A DNA stretch of 64,000 nt, taken from NCBI GenBank assembly GCA_030549495.1, contig JAUIRK010000945.1, forward strand, positions 1,075,501 through 1,139,500, given 5' to 3'. Every line of letters starts with the position of its first letter. The stretch's first letter is position 1. This DNA comes from Nectonema munidae. Lineage: Eukaryota > Nematomorpha > Nectonematoida > Nectonematidae. Below are positions 1-11,877 of this stretch, in pieces. The position numbers and the translations under genes are program-made. The notes under the pieces are model-generated. The model was not told the origin of the DNA. It made no database searches and saw nothing but the letters and a program-made list of their open reading frames with translations.

Positions 1-905
1 ATTTATCAAAAAGTGATGACTTAATAGTATATCTTGATAATTTTGAGCATTGTGTATAATATTTGATATAATTTTTATTTCTTAGGATCGCCTTCATTTT
101 AATATTTTTTAAAAATTTGAAATAAAAATCGGGAAAAAATATATTTTATTTTGTCTAAAAATAAACCAAAAATAACAAAAAAAATAAAAATATAATTATA
201 ATATAATTTCCTTGGATCAATACCAATAAAAAAATATATAATTTGATAATTATAGTTTGTAAGTTGTTTGATGCGCCACCATACATAAGCCACATTTGCT
301 TTTTAACATTACCCGGCAATATTTGATAATTTTCTAGAAGTAATAAATTTTTCATTAAATAATTCTACACTAAATTTATATTTAAAAGTGATAAGAGTTC
401 TAAGTGTTCCATTTAATGCATTTTACTTTCTTAAATATCTTTTTATTCTATTTTAAATAAATTATTTTAGGTAGCCTTCTAACTGTACTGTGATCAGACA
501 CCTCTTCTATTAGCCTTCTAACAGTATCGTTTAACAGGCGATTTCAATTTCAGAAATTCTTATCCAATATGATATCTCCTATGGACTGGGACTTTTATGC
601 TAACACTTTAGAACAAGACATTAAGGTTCTTCTAATCCATTAGGCGTTAATGCAGTAAAACCAAATTTCAAGTATAAGTCGCCATATTTCATATTTTAAG
701 CAATTAAGAAAAATGAAAATGTATATCTATAAAATCCGGCCAGAAAAGCAATAAAATTGTTAATATGGTATAAATGAATACAAAGGCTAACTTTTATATT
801 CTTTTAAATGTGACTTATTGTAAAAAAATCTCAAATCGCACAATATGGATGCAATATGTTGCACAAATGGGGTGATGGGGAGTTGAGACTGAATGGAAGG
901 TTGAA
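1..905. other. AT-rich non-coding stretch
   Basis: I see no coding region or recognisable element here. Open frames are short, very AT-rich and have no family signature. Around 475 to 540 the motif tagccttctaac occurs twice, followed by gtatcgtttaacag. That last motif recurs at about 11,865, which suggests an old dispersed repeat end. Confidence 0.5.
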
Positions 906-929
906 AGTAAAAGATTGAAATATTTAAAA

Positions 930-1450
930 ATAACAAAGCAAAGCTTACTTAGGTGGTGTTATTCATTTTTTATGAAAATCAATCAAACCTGTCAAAAAAG
1001 TGATTTACATATGACATCTCATCTCAAAAAAGAAATTTTTTATCTAAATAATTATATAAAGTCTTTTACACATATATACCTTTTTCAAGCATGTCGAATT
1101 CAGCGGTGATATTCATTTTTTTTATAAAAAAAATAATTAACCTTATCAAAAAATTGATATATATATGACAGCTCATCTTAAAAAGAAACTTTTTATCTAA
1201 GTAATTATATAAAATTTTTTACATATATATACCCATTTTTAAGCATGCGTAATTCAGTGGTGATATTCATTTTTTTATGAAAATCAATCAAACCTGTCAA
1301 AAAATTGATTTATCTGAAAAAGGAACATTTTATCTGAATAATTATATAAAGTATTTTACACACATATACCCATTTTCAAGTACGCTGTGTTTATTCGAGA
1401 TATTCCCTTTTTTTTTTTTATGAAAATCAGTCAAACCTGACAAAAAAATA
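930..1450 (+). repeat. Tandem repeat, about 150-bp unit, 3 to 4 copies
   Basis: Four successive units each carry attcatttttt, then tatgaaaatcaatcaaacctgtc or a variant, starting near 955, 1,109, 1,262 and 1,403. They continue through a shared atatatacccattttcaagc segment. Spacing is 141 to 153 bp. The same units occur reversed at about 56,395 to 56,770. Confidence 0.65.
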
Positions 1451-2479
1451 TTCAAATATATAAACTTCAAAATAAATTCTACTTACATTTTTTTCTGGCA
1501 ATTATTTTCTTAAAAACCAATTTTAGGTGTTTAATTCACTCAAAATATTTCATTTGTCATCGATAGGCCCTCCATCGTTTTGGCTACAAATTCGTTATCG
1601 GCTGGTAGTCTCTAGGTCTTTTCTTCTATACTTTGCAGGATATAATTTTGACATTCATTATATAATGAGAATTGTTTGGGAGCTCTTTTTTCATTAAAAA
1701 TTTATTTTCTTCTATGTGTGTTTGATAAAACTTTTTAAGGATTTCTTTTGAACAGATTTTTTCTCTCTCAAAGCATTCTGATTAAAGAATCTTCTTGATG
1801 ATGTTAGGATTTTTTATCAGTATCGTGTATTTTATTATCAGGTGATATGAAGAGATATTCAGCCTGAACATTTGTCAGCCAATTTCAGTTCAAATGTTTT
1901 TTTAATGAATTATTCGTGATGTTCATTGTTCAATTACAAAAATTTGTCCACGTTCTTCATCTAAAAGATTCTCTCTTTCACACAAAAGGAAAAAGATGGA
2001 CAAATTCAATTTAAATTATAAAATATCTTGATAGTGACTAAATTCTCACATAATGGCATCTGTGCCATTTTTGATAAATCTGACCTATTCGAAATTTTTA
2101 GATTCCCTACACATCTTAGCTAAATGTTAATTGTGATCCTAGATGATAAGCTATTGATTTAAATATTTTTCATCTGTAAAAGAGGAACTTCTTTTTCACA
2201 GTCAAAATCTTTTTTGAAGCACCTAATACTAGATCATTACACCACTTCCTAGTTCATTAGAACATGGTAGATCTTCTATTTAGTCAAGATACATATTTTT
2301 TTAATTATTTCTTTTGATCACACGTTCTCTTTTCAATTAATTTTTGATTTGCTTCTTTCTATAATACTGAAAGGTTTTATAATACATTTTTTTTAAATAA
2401 ATATTTTATACTCAAGATGATTGAAGAAAGTATAATAAGGCAAAATATACAAAAAAAATTATATTTTACCATATAACTA

Positions 2480-2935
2480 ATATATAACAATTTTTTGGAA
2501 AAATTGTACAGAATTGATTTTCAGGCATACATCAATAATTCAAGTGCCACTTTCAAATATTTTTTTACCATATTAGCCAAAATGGGGTACAGAAATAAAA
2601 TAAGTATAGTTGATTTGGTGTAAAAAGAGATATTTTATTTGAGATATTTTTTTTCCAAAATAATTTTGATTACAGTATCTAGAAGTAAACCGCAAATCTG
2701 ATTGAAGCGTTCAAATATTTTAAAACCATAAATGCCAAATCTGCGTCCAAAAATAAAACCAGTATCTTCCATTTGGTATAAAATCAAATATTTTATTTAA
2801 ATTTCCAAAATATTTTTGTAAACATTAAATTGAACATTTTATTGACACTTTCTACAATTTTTAAACCTATAAATGGAAAATTTTATTTCAGAAATAAAAC
2901 TAGCATGGTTGATTTGGTATAAAAACTTATAAAGT
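2480..2935 (+). repeat. Satellite-like monomers, about 125 bp
   Basis: Successive degenerate units share gtaaaccgcaaatctgattg, then aaatgccaaa, then a tccaaaaataaaacc block, then gatttggtataaaa and atattttattt. The same consensus appears at 5.25, 7.1 to 8.3, 10.9 and, reversed, 55.0 kb. Here it forms the end of the composite repeat. Confidence 0.65.
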
Positions 2936-3195
2936 AGAATTCCTCTTAGCGACCAGCCCTCTAACTTGGTTTCTTACAATTCCAATGTTTCTCTATCTTT
3001 TAACATATTTTTTACTTCCTCTAAAGCGACCAGCTCTCTATTCAGGACCCCTTGTTGCTTTCATATCAAACTGCATTGTTTTGTAAATGCAAACATTATC
3101 ATTGTGAAGTAAGGTTACAAACACAATGTATTCAATATACAGTGACAAAAAGATGACAGCATAAAAGGAAAGCATTTAGGAATAACAGGTTTTGA

Positions 3196-3318
3196 TTAAG
3201 TAAGTAAGTAAGTATTGATTGTGACGTTCGCACCCATCCTTTCGGATATGGTGGCTTGCCCGGAATGCTGATTCCAGGTCCACCTGGACTTTACATCCCA
3301 CTAACGCCTAACGGCCCT
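3196..3318 (+). other. (TAAG)n plus GC-richer Gly/Pro-coding stretch
   Basis: A short TAAG microsatellite at about 3,196 to 3,215 runs into a markedly less AT-rich stretch. One plus-strand frame there reads DCDVRTHPFGYGGLPG, then more Gly/Pro-rich residues, and ends in a stop near 3,318. I do not recognise it. It could be the 3' end of a decayed non-LTR element, a coding exon of another gene, or chance. Confidence 0.3.
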
Positions 3319-3945
3319 TGATACTGCATAGCTATACCTTGTTATATATATAATTTTACAAGAATGTATGTTACAAATATATAAATACAGCTGATTGAAC
3401 GATACAATCCTGAAGCGAACGCTCCAAATTCGGGAAACAATCGTAATGTCAAGTGATAGCTTGATTACCTTAAGTTCGTTAGAATCGGATCGCCAGAGCA
3501 CTACCTAACCGTAAAAACCTTTGAATTCTTCAGAGTAAGAAAACCAGGATAAAAAACTGGCACAAGTTTTTATTAAACACATCAAACTTTGACTGTTCGT
3601 ATGGCAACGCCTTTAAATCATTCAAAGTGTCCGACGCTGTATAAACACTGCTAAATGCTCACATAGTTTTGTTCTTGCTGCGTTGAAGGTTTATCTCTCT
3701 TACCAAGTTTATTTTCATGAGAAATTAATTTATATAGTAAATTAATTTAAATAGAGTGGGATATTCCGTTAGATTCAAAGGCAGCTAAGCTCCACTCTAT
3801 GTTGTTTTTTAATTGTTAATTGTTCAAAAGTCGAATTGTCCTTCTATTAGTCCATGCAATACAACTAAGAATGCAACAAGGTTTCATTCGAACCTACAAT
3901 AAAGTTGAGCAATAGTCTTATTTATTAGATTTAAATTAATTTTGT
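3319..3945. other. Unassigned intergenic stretch
   Basis: No gene or recognisable element was found. The minus-strand open frame at 3,301 to 3,501 has no family features and no good splice context. Confidence 0.4.
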
Positions 3946-3949
3946 AACA

Positions 3950-5234
3950 CTATGCATGTGCTAGTAAAAGCTTCTGATGGCTGGCTTAAGAGGTTCAAGT
4001 CCAGACCTAATATTACTAGCCTTTCTATAAGCGAGGAAGAGTCATTATTGATAGTGAAACTGTAAAGGCATTTCAGAATAAATTACCAGATCTTCTTTCT
4101 GGATATGCGCTGGAAAATATTTACAATATGGATGAGACTGGTCTTGGTTTCAGAGCTTTGCCTGATAAAACTCTTCGAATAAAAGGTAAAAGTTGTATTG
4201 GCGGAAAACGATCTAAGGAAAGACTTATTCTATTACTTTGTGTTAATTAAAAGTGGTACTTTTGAAAATCAGTTATCACAAGAAAGTCTCCTAAAATCCA
4301 AGGATTACTATAGTAGGACTATAGTAGGTCACAGGTAATAAGCTTGCGTTGATATTCTTGAAGCACCTTGGATTTTAGGAGACTTTCCTATGACAACAGT
4401 TTTTTCAAAAGTACCACTTTCATTAACACAAAGTAATAGAGTTAGTCTTTCCTTAGATCGTTTTTCGGCAATGGCACAGCTATGCCAATCATAAAGCTTG
4501 GATGACTAGCAACATTTTTACTGATTGGATAAAATCGTTCGATAAACGCATGAAAACACAAAAGAGACATTAGATTCAAAAATTGATCATTGCTTGATTA
4601 CCAAATTGCTTGATCATTGCTTTTCCCCCCTTTTTTTGATTTTTGCTTGACTCCCCCTCTCATCCTCGATTAGAAGTAGCCAATATTAAACTACTTTTTT
4701 GCCTCCTAATACTTCTTCAGTTTTGCAGCGTCTTGACCAAGGCATCTTTGAAACTTTCAAAAGCCAGTATATAAACCCAGATATTGCTACGTAACGTTAT
4801 ATCTCAGATGGACGATGATGATATTACACTTACAAAATTGGTGCAAAGTGTAAATATTTTGTATGCTTTTTCATTGGAGTGCATCTACTGTAGAAGAAAT
4901 TAAATCTACAAAATGTGGAAAAGTGCTTTATTATTCTCTGCAAAATAACACCATCCATTGATATCCCTGAAGTAGAAAAAGACAATTCCAATTAAGTTCC
5001 AATTAACGATAATGTTACATTGACTTTGCTCAACTTTTGGAACTTACTCGACCTCATCTACTAAAGCCAATTACTTATGGAGAGGAGTATATTGAGCAAG
5101 AAAATGACTTGCCAGCCTTGAAACATTATCAGAAAGCTGGAATGGGTGTTGATGAATTTGTTTGAGATCATCTCTCTACTAAGACCACTTGATGTGACCC
5201 CCAACGGTGGTCTTAATAGAGGGAGTCTACTGTA
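3950..5234 (+). mobile_element. Tigger/pogo-type DNA transposon relic
   Basis: Plus-strand pieces match the Tigger/pogo (CENP-B-like, DDE_1) transposase in the right order. First comes the DNA-binding end (ASDGWLKRFKSR, about 3,973). Next is the core motif with the first catalytic Asp (YNMDETGLGFRALPDKT, about 4,125), followed by GGKRSKERL. After that come FTDWIKSFDKRM (about 4,530) and LPPNTSSVLQRLDQGIFETF (about 4,700). Reading needs several frame changes and passes several stops, so it is dead. The right edge (5,184 to 5,234) ends in a terminal-repeat-like sequence, the reverse complement of cagtagactccctctatt. A clear left terminal repeat was not found. Confidence 0.8.
4203..4465. repeat. 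Inverted duplication inside the Tigger relic
   Basis: The transposase segment at about 4,203 to 4,305 (aacgatctaaggaaagac onward) is repeated as its reverse complement at about 4,357 to 4,465, with a spacer of about 50 bp. The transposase frame resumes after the second arm. This points to a local fold-back duplication after insertion. Confidence 0.75.
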
Positions 5235-5249
5235 TTTCATATTTAATTA

Positions 5250-5950
5250 GAGAGAATATTTTTGGAGATAGTTTCAAACGTAAACCTCTCATTTGATTGA
5301 CACTGACAGATATTTTAAGACCTCTAAATGTAAAAACTGAGTCCAAAAATGAAACAAGCATGGCCGATTTAGTATAACACATATATTTTATGTAAAATTT
5401 GAAAGAAAGTTTTGGAGATAATTTTCAGAAGTAAACCGCAAATTTGATTAACACTTATAGGTATTTTCAAATCCTAAATGTAAAAAATGAGTGCAGAAAT
5501 GAAAACATCATGACCGATTTAGTATAAAAACATATTTTTATGTAAAATTTGAAGGTATATTTTATTAGATATATTTGTGATCAATCAAAATTTTGATTAA
5601 TATTTTCTAAAAAGTAGCGATGATTATTGAAAAAATTAATATATAAAGTGTTATGAGTTCCAAACTGTATATAATTATAAATTTTCAGGGTATTATATAA
5701 TATAGATCATAAGTTATAAGGTTAAGTACAGATAATGTCAAAATTTTGCTGAAAAATTTTAACTTTTTATTTTGATTGACAGTTTTTGTCATGAGAGGGT
5801 CATTTAACTCCCATGAAAATGGTATGAAAAGATGCAGCTATAGCTATAGATTTTAGCAAAAGTCACGAAATTTGAAGAGATATGATTCGGCCAATTTTGT
5901 ACAATTAATTTTTTAGTGAAGGAAAAAAAATAATTTTTATTATTTATGAA
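5250..5950 (+). repeat. Satellite monomers plus shared flank
   Basis: Two to three monomers of the 125-bp family (gtaaaccgcaaatttgatta; gaccgatttagtataaaa) are followed by a flank also seen at about 8,440 to 8,670. That flank has tataaggttaagtacag, a ttgattgacag motif and caattttgtacaatta. The two blocks therefore look like copies of one longer repeat, related to the composite repeat at 0.9 kb. Confidence 0.55.
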
Positions 5951-6781
5951 AATAAAACAAAGATTATAAACGTAATAAAATTTACCAGATGTTGTCTTAT
6001 TAGTGGATTTATACATGATTCTAATTCTCTAAATTATTGTTTCTAGCATTTTGTCAAGTCTTCTTTTTTTGTTCACAATCCTTACCAAGTTAAGCTCTCG
6101 CACAATATAGCCTTGTTTCTGCAATTTGAAAGACACATGTTTCAGCATACAAGAAGTGCGCGGTACAAACACAACATGACGAATAATAATTTAAAAAGGT
6201 TTGACATAGAGTAATATATTTCACATATACCATATGTGTGGCTTTAGCGTATTTATTTTTAAAATGGGGAATTTTTTTTGTAATATTTGACATTTAATAT
6301 TTTTATGCCTCTCATCAACCATTTCTCGCGTCTTTTTACTTATACCTTTCATTCACACTGAGAGAGGGAGAGAGAGAGAAAGTTTATTGAAAATACAAGC
6401 AATTAAAAAATGAGAAAGCTTGCAAAATAACATCGAGAAAAAAATATATATAGATATATATATACATTTTTTTTTATATTTATTTTATAGGTAAATTGAA
6501 TTAAGAGATACAAACGAGCAATTTAACATAAAATAGAACAAACAAGATATAAATTTATTTTTATATATATTCTCCATGTTGAGACATATAAAATTATTAG
6601 AAAAAAAATGAAAGTATAAACAAAATTGTGCAATACAAAAGGCCAGGAGCCGCTTTTTTTTTTATTATTTTTTTTTTAATTTTTTTTTTGATTAACACTG
6701 AAGGAAAAGATTTGTCAAATTTGCTTCACATTTATTTATAAAAACTTTCTTTGAGAATAGATATATCTTCACACAAAGTAC
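5951..6781. other. Low-complexity stretch below the gene's 3' side
   Basis: No firm gene. It holds a purine run (gagagagggagagagaga near 6,360), poly(AT), and poly(T) near 6,655. On the minus strand an acceptor-like ttgcag near 6,140 and a donor-like site near 6,086 would enclose a tiny exon. In the phase left by the 6.8-kb candidate exon it would add eight codons and a stop. That is too weak to annotate. Confidence 0.35.
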
Positions 6782-6871
6782 CTGATATAGGAATGGTAAT
6801 TAAAACTAACAAGACAAAGGTTTGAAGATTTTTGATTCCAAAAGAAGGAGCTTCTTCTTCACGTTCAACAT
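6782..6871 (-). CDS. Candidate transmembrane exon of the EGF-repeat gene
   Basis: Minus-strand stretch between an acceptor (ttatatag) and a donor (GTACTT). It is 90 nt and enters and leaves after codon base 1, the rule in this gene. It encodes an acidic run (VEREEEAPSF) followed by a hydrophobic segment, NLQTFVLLVLITIPIS, which could span a membrane. If real, it would anchor the product and lie near its C-terminus. The 4.3-kb gap to the previous exon and the lack of a recognisable family make this tentative. It may be a chance frame. Confidence 0.35.
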
Positions 6872-6949
6872 CTATATAACTTTTGATAATCTCAATAGTA
6901 GAGATTTGAACCAACTTTCAATTTCTTTCAGTTCGCTTACTACTCGGAA

Positions 6950-8670
6950 AAAAAAATTTGGGAAAAAAATATGTTTTTTTACCATTTCGATCAACACTTT
7001 CAACCCATTTTTATACTGTAATGCTCAAAAGAAGTACAGAAATGAAAAGCATGGACGATATTGTTTTAAAAAATTATTTTATATTTGGAAGATATTTTAA
7101 ACAAAATGAATTTTTTGAGAAAATTGATTTTTTTATTATTTGATTTTTTCCTAAATGTCAAACTTGATTGATAATTCCACACATTTTTGTATCCTAATTG
7201 CGAAAACTAAGTCCTAAAATGAACTCAGGATCGTAATAGAAGATTTTTTAAATATATATATTTTTTAAAATATCAAAGTATGTTTATGCGATATTTTCAG
7301 GCATACCTAGGATATTTACAGGTTGACATATTTTTTTCACAGTAATAGTCAACTTAGCTTAGATAAGGTATTAAGTCAATTTTGGAAAAAATTTCAGGAC
7401 CAACTAAAAAATTTGGTTGAAATTTTTACATCCTAATTACGAAAACTGAATCCAAAAATGAAATTCGCATGGTGTGATATATTATAGTATGCAAAAATAT
7501 ATTTTATTGAAAATGATCCTGGAATTACTTTTTAATCGTCAACCCCAAATATGCTTTAAATCTCCATGCTCTAATTACAAAAAAATGAGGCAAGAAATAA
7601 AATCACAATATATGATATCTTTAAAAAAATGTTATTTTAAATGGGACCACCACTTTCTTAGACGTAAAGCTGAAATTTGATTGACACTCTTAGACATTTT
7701 CATCAAATCCTAATTGCTAAAAGTGAGATGAGAAATGAAATCAGGATGATCTATTTTGTATGGAGGAAATTTTCAGACGTAAACCGCAAAATCGATTGAC
7801 ACTTTCACACATTTTGACAACCTATTTGCGAAAAATGACATGACAGCTTAAATAGGCATGGTTGATTTATTATAAAAAAATACTTTTTTTTTTTAATTTG
7901 AATAATATTCTTATAACTTTTTGTTTTTTAACTTTAACTTTTTTTAATTCTTATTTTTAGGCATAAACCAAAAATTTAATTGAAACTTTCAAAATTTTTC
8001 ACATCTTAATTGCGAAATTAGTACTGAAATGAAGTACTAATTAATTTATAGTTAAATTGATTTAGTATAAAAAATATATTTTATTTAACATATAAATAAT
8101 ATTCTTGAAGGAAAATTTCACACGTAAACCGCAAAATTGATTGATATTTTGACACTCTAATTGCAAAAATTGGCCACAGAAATGAAATTAACATGATTGA
8201 TTTAATATAATAAAAATATCTATTTTATTGAAAATTTGAATAATATTCTTGGACACAATTTTCGGGAAAGAACAACTTTTTAATTCTAATTTTCCCCCGA
8301 GTGAAAAAAAAAAAGAAAAAAAAAAAAAGAGGGTGGGATAAAAAAAAAAATAAATATAAAAAAAAAAAAAATAAAAAAAAAAATTTTGATAGACATTTTC
8401 TACAAAGCTGCCATGTTTGTTCCAATATATATATATATATATATATGATTATAAATTCTTAAGAGTGTATCTAATATGAACACTAAGGTATAAGCTATAG
8501 ACATTATAATATATTAAACTTTTGTTGAAAAAACTGTACATTTGATTTTCATTGACAGATTTTGACATATTTTATGAAAAGTCACACAGTTTGAAGGCAT
8601 ATAATTCAGCCAATTTTGTACGATAGAAGTTTAGTTGAGAGGGAGGGGGCTAAAATGCCCCCGTTACTGA
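6950..8670 (+). repeat. Satellite-like array, about 125-bp degenerate monomers
   Basis: The longest run of the family, with roughly nine monomers between about 7,110 and 8,250. Each has a version of cgtaaaccgcaaaattgatt, aattgcgaaaac, a gaaatgaaat block and gatttagtataaaa. Monomers differ a lot from one another, so the array is old or not homogenised. It passes into an A-rich low-complexity patch and a (TA)n run at about 8,280 to 8,445, then into the flank shared with 5.6 to 5.9 kb. Confidence 0.65.
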
Positions 8671-10934
8671 TAAGGTGCTTATTTATTATCTATATTTATT
8701 ACATAATATATAAACATCGTTATATCGACCACATGAGGTTTCTACTTCTTCTTCCGTTTCATTCCAACATTACGTCTAATCACAAAACACATTAATGAAA
8801 AATTTAGACTAGATATTTGAATTTAGTGAGACTTTACACCACCTTAACCACATTTTACCTAAAAAATGTTATTTTACCCGCATTTTACCATGTCCAAATT
8901 TGGATCAATGGGAAAAAGGAAATGTAATGAACTTAATTAATTATATACATTATTATTAATGCTATTAGTTCTATAGTAAGCTCAGATGATTTCTATCTCC
9001 CGATTTAAAAACGGGAAATCACTTTACAAATCTTGAGCTTTTCAGGGAAACAGCCCTCATGGGACATTTCGTTGAACGGAATGCGAAATATTCAATTGAA
9101 TAAATCCTCGGAACCTGAAGAGCTTGAACACTGAAAACAAAAAGTGGTTCTTAATTCTTTTGAATCATGGTAAATTTTCTATATTTAGTAGTAGGAAAAC
9201 CTCTGACTGAAAAATCATCATAAAACTTAAGATTCTTAGGTTCTCTATATCACTAATATTTTACTGACATAACAGAAAAATATGACAAATATTTATTGAT
9301 TCAAATAAATATGAGTAAAATTTCTTAATAAAAAAATTAATGTCAATTAAAATAACTTTAAAAAGCAGATTCTCTTTTCTGTGGTTGTCTCATGTTTCAA
9401 TCAAATAAAAAAAATACTTTGATTGGATATTCGAATTTATATCTTTTTCAAGCCTTCTTCAAAACTTGATATTTTCTAAAAATATATTTTCATAACATAA
9501 ATTATATTAAAATATTTATTCAGAATTTTTTATTTCAAATTTATAAGAAATCGTCTTCTAATCAAAAGGATTGAAATGGAAGCAATCACCTTAACTGAAT
9601 CATTTTCTAATAGGTTTGATTGTCAGACTTGCTTTAATATTGGAATCTCTTCCTATGCAAGTAACACCAAATGGAAGATCTGATTTGATTCCAAAGATTT
9701 CACCAGTTTTAACTTCATGTTCTAAAATTGAACGTTATAAATCGTTTTATCAATGTTTTCATTCTAAACAGTCTTCTAAAACCTTAAGAATTGAAGACTC
9801 TTCCGAAATGTTAAAATGCTGAAGATGTTCGCCAACCTCTCAAATTTTTATCAACTATCAATCACATATTACAGCGACGTAACATGATTGCCCTCTATAA
9901 TTAATTCGATATTTTCATAAAAGAAAATTGTCTATAGAATTCGGTATGATAACAATAGGGTAAAAATCATTGCGTTTTTGAAAGAGGATGGGAAGAATCG
10001 ATTTTTATTGATCGTTATGTGTTGTGTTTGTATTAAAAATAAAGGAAGTATCAAACAGTTGACTGTTAACTCATCAAGTTAACAGTTAAGTATCAAGTTA
10101 AGTTTCGGAGAAGTCAACTTTATCTTTTTATATTTATTTGTGTACAATTTTATTTGACAATATTTTTTTATCTGACTTTCTAGGATTCAGATGCAGACTT
10201 CGTGAATTAGTAAAATATGTTTCTGCAACTATTGCGTAGGTGTAAAACGACATAACTGCAAACAATTTATGGGTAGGAGTAAAGGATTGCTCTCAAACTT
10301 TTAAATATTGATAAGAAGAATCTTAATAAAAAAATATGTAATTATTTTTAAGTGGTAAATTATTTTGCAATCCTTAAAATATATAATAGAAATTGAATGG
10401 AATGAAAAAATTGGTTTTTAAGTGTCAATTTGATTTACGCATGCCCAAATTAGCTAATCATATGGTAAAGGAAGACAACAGCATGACAACTGTGAAGCAG
10501 TTTCTTTAGGTGAATGGCTCAATCTTCGTTACAATGACGTTCAATTGTATTTATATGTGAGAGAAATTACATTGTGTGTTAAAATGAGAGAAAATAATTT
10601 CCAAGAACATTGAAAGATGGCATATATAATTCATTTGAACTAAAATCCAATAATCATAGTAATGAATTAATTAAAAATGATTTGATTGTTTTCTTAAAAA
10701 TGAATTAGTTTTATTAATACAATTAATTTTAATTAATCATGGTTCTACGAATACTTAAAATTTATTTCAAAGCAAAAAGCGAAATTTGGAAGAACAAACA
10801 TTCATGAATGTAGTCCAAGAGCAAAAAGACCATAAAAAAAATTAAAAAGAAGTAATTTTTCAAGGTCAGCATCAAAGGCAAACTCAGGTACCTGAAGACA
10901 TTAACCAGGAATTTGTATAAGCAGAACAAATAAA
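8671..10934. other. Mostly unassigned AT-rich region
   Basis: No gene is supported. One plus-strand frame at 9,616 to 9,822 (68 codons, ending SSEMLKC) has a more protein-like composition than its surroundings, with LPMQVTPNGRSDLIPK and YQCFHSKQSSK. It could be a fragment of a retrocopy or a mobile element. I do not recognise its family. Confidence 0.35.
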
Positions 10935-11085
10935 ATTGAAATTTTTGAGAAAATTGATTTTTTCAGAATTTGATTTTTTTCCAAAATGTCAAACTTGATT
11001 GATAATATTCCACACATTTTTGCGTTCTAATTGCGAAAACTAAGTCCTGAAATGAACTAAGAATCGTAATAGAAATATTTTATAA
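10935..11085 (+). repeat. Isolated satellite monomer
   Basis: A single unit closely matching 7,110 to 7,250 (gagaaaattgattttttcag; caaacttgattgataat; gcgaaaactaagtcctgaa). It sits just downstream, in gene direction, of the last well-supported exon, inside the putative last intron. Confidence 0.6.
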
Positions 11086-11160
11086 CGTGCGCTCAATGCT
11101 TTTTTTTTGCTACAACTTAAAGAAGAGATTTGTGTTCTGTGAAAAGGAAAAGTGCCTTAC

Positions 11161-11256
11161 TTTCTCTCGAGCTTACACAGTGGCCATCTTCGAGGGTGAA
11201 CGCAACACGAGCGTAAGCTGTGCTTCCATCTTGATAAAATTCATGAAGGTCAATTC
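11161..11256 (-). CDS. EGF-repeat gene exon 19 (beta-rich segment)
   Basis: Acceptor ttttttcag, donor GTAAGG, 96 nt, phase 1 at both ends. It encodes IDLHEFYQDGSTAYARVAFT, then LEDGHCVSSRE, with a single Cys. A second donor (GTAAGC right after the Cys codon) would end it in phase 0, but the downstream site keeps the phase used through the gene. The alternation of an exposed Gly/Ser turn and strand residues (DGSTAYARVAF) resembles the strand region of SEA-type extracellular domains. I cannot assign a family. Confidence 0.6.
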
Positions 11257-11877
11257 CTGAAAAAAAGGTAGAAGAGTAGGTAACTACGTTTCTTAAATTG
11301 TGATTGCGCGATTTGAACAGTGCTCTCACAAATATGCTTTGCATTTTCACTCATCCCAACAAAACCCCACTCCGTTTCTATTTTGTTTGGTAAAAAGCAA
11401 GGAAGCATAAAAAAATCCACTAAAACCGAGCTTATGTTTAAAGTTTATTTAAAAAGTGTGAAATATGAATTTTATCAATTTTTGTGTTTCCTGTTTTTTT
11501 GATTCATAGCAAAAAAAGTGTGTCTTTGTATTTTTCGATAACATATCTTTGGTATCGTATCATTTTTGCATTGGACTTTTAAGTTTTAATCAATTCCTTG
11601 CTCAATTACAGATCGCGAGAGATCTTTTTCAAAAGAAGGAGTTTTCTATTAAAAATTATTTAAAAAAAAAAGTTGTGCAGATTTGGGTTCGCAAATTGAA
11701 TTTTTGTTTTGCTTTGATTTCATTGAATGGTCTTTTTTAATCTGCCGTGATATTTCAATTCCCAATTTTTCAATTGTGGCAAAATTTTTTACGCTTTTTT
11801 TTGTTTTGGACAGTTTGTATTTTTTTTCTTTTTTATATTCATATTGTTTTTATTAGCTTTCTAGCGGTATCGTTTAA
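11257..11877. other. Intron sequence, partly decayed transposon
   Basis: T-rich plus-strand frames (11,320 to 11,502 and 11,549 to 11,740) have no family motif. Those nearest 11,878 may be upstream parts of the piggyBac-like relic there, too eroded to recognise. Confidence 0.35.

Larger units (their letters stand above)
905..2935 (+). repeat. Composite dispersed repeat, left copy
   Basis: About 2 kb matching, in reverse complement, the block at 54,990 to 56,780. The matches run in the same order across the unit: tandem repeats of about 150 bp first, then a unique middle (for example caaattcgttatcggct near 1,588, its reverse complement near 56,250), then about 125-bp satellite monomers at the end. 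The two copies differ by many substitutions and small indels, so the duplication is old. No coding frame survives. Its class is unknown; a non-autonomous DNA element with internal tandem repeats would fit. Confidence 0.6.

Noticed and set aside
6086-6142. Terminal mini-exon giving an eight-codon tail
   Set aside because: It would fit the phase of the 6.8-kb candidate, but it depends on that uncertain exon and on a very short match.
8225-8425. 66-codon minus-strand frame rich in Phe and Leu
   Set aside because: It is the translation of an A-rich low-complexity run.
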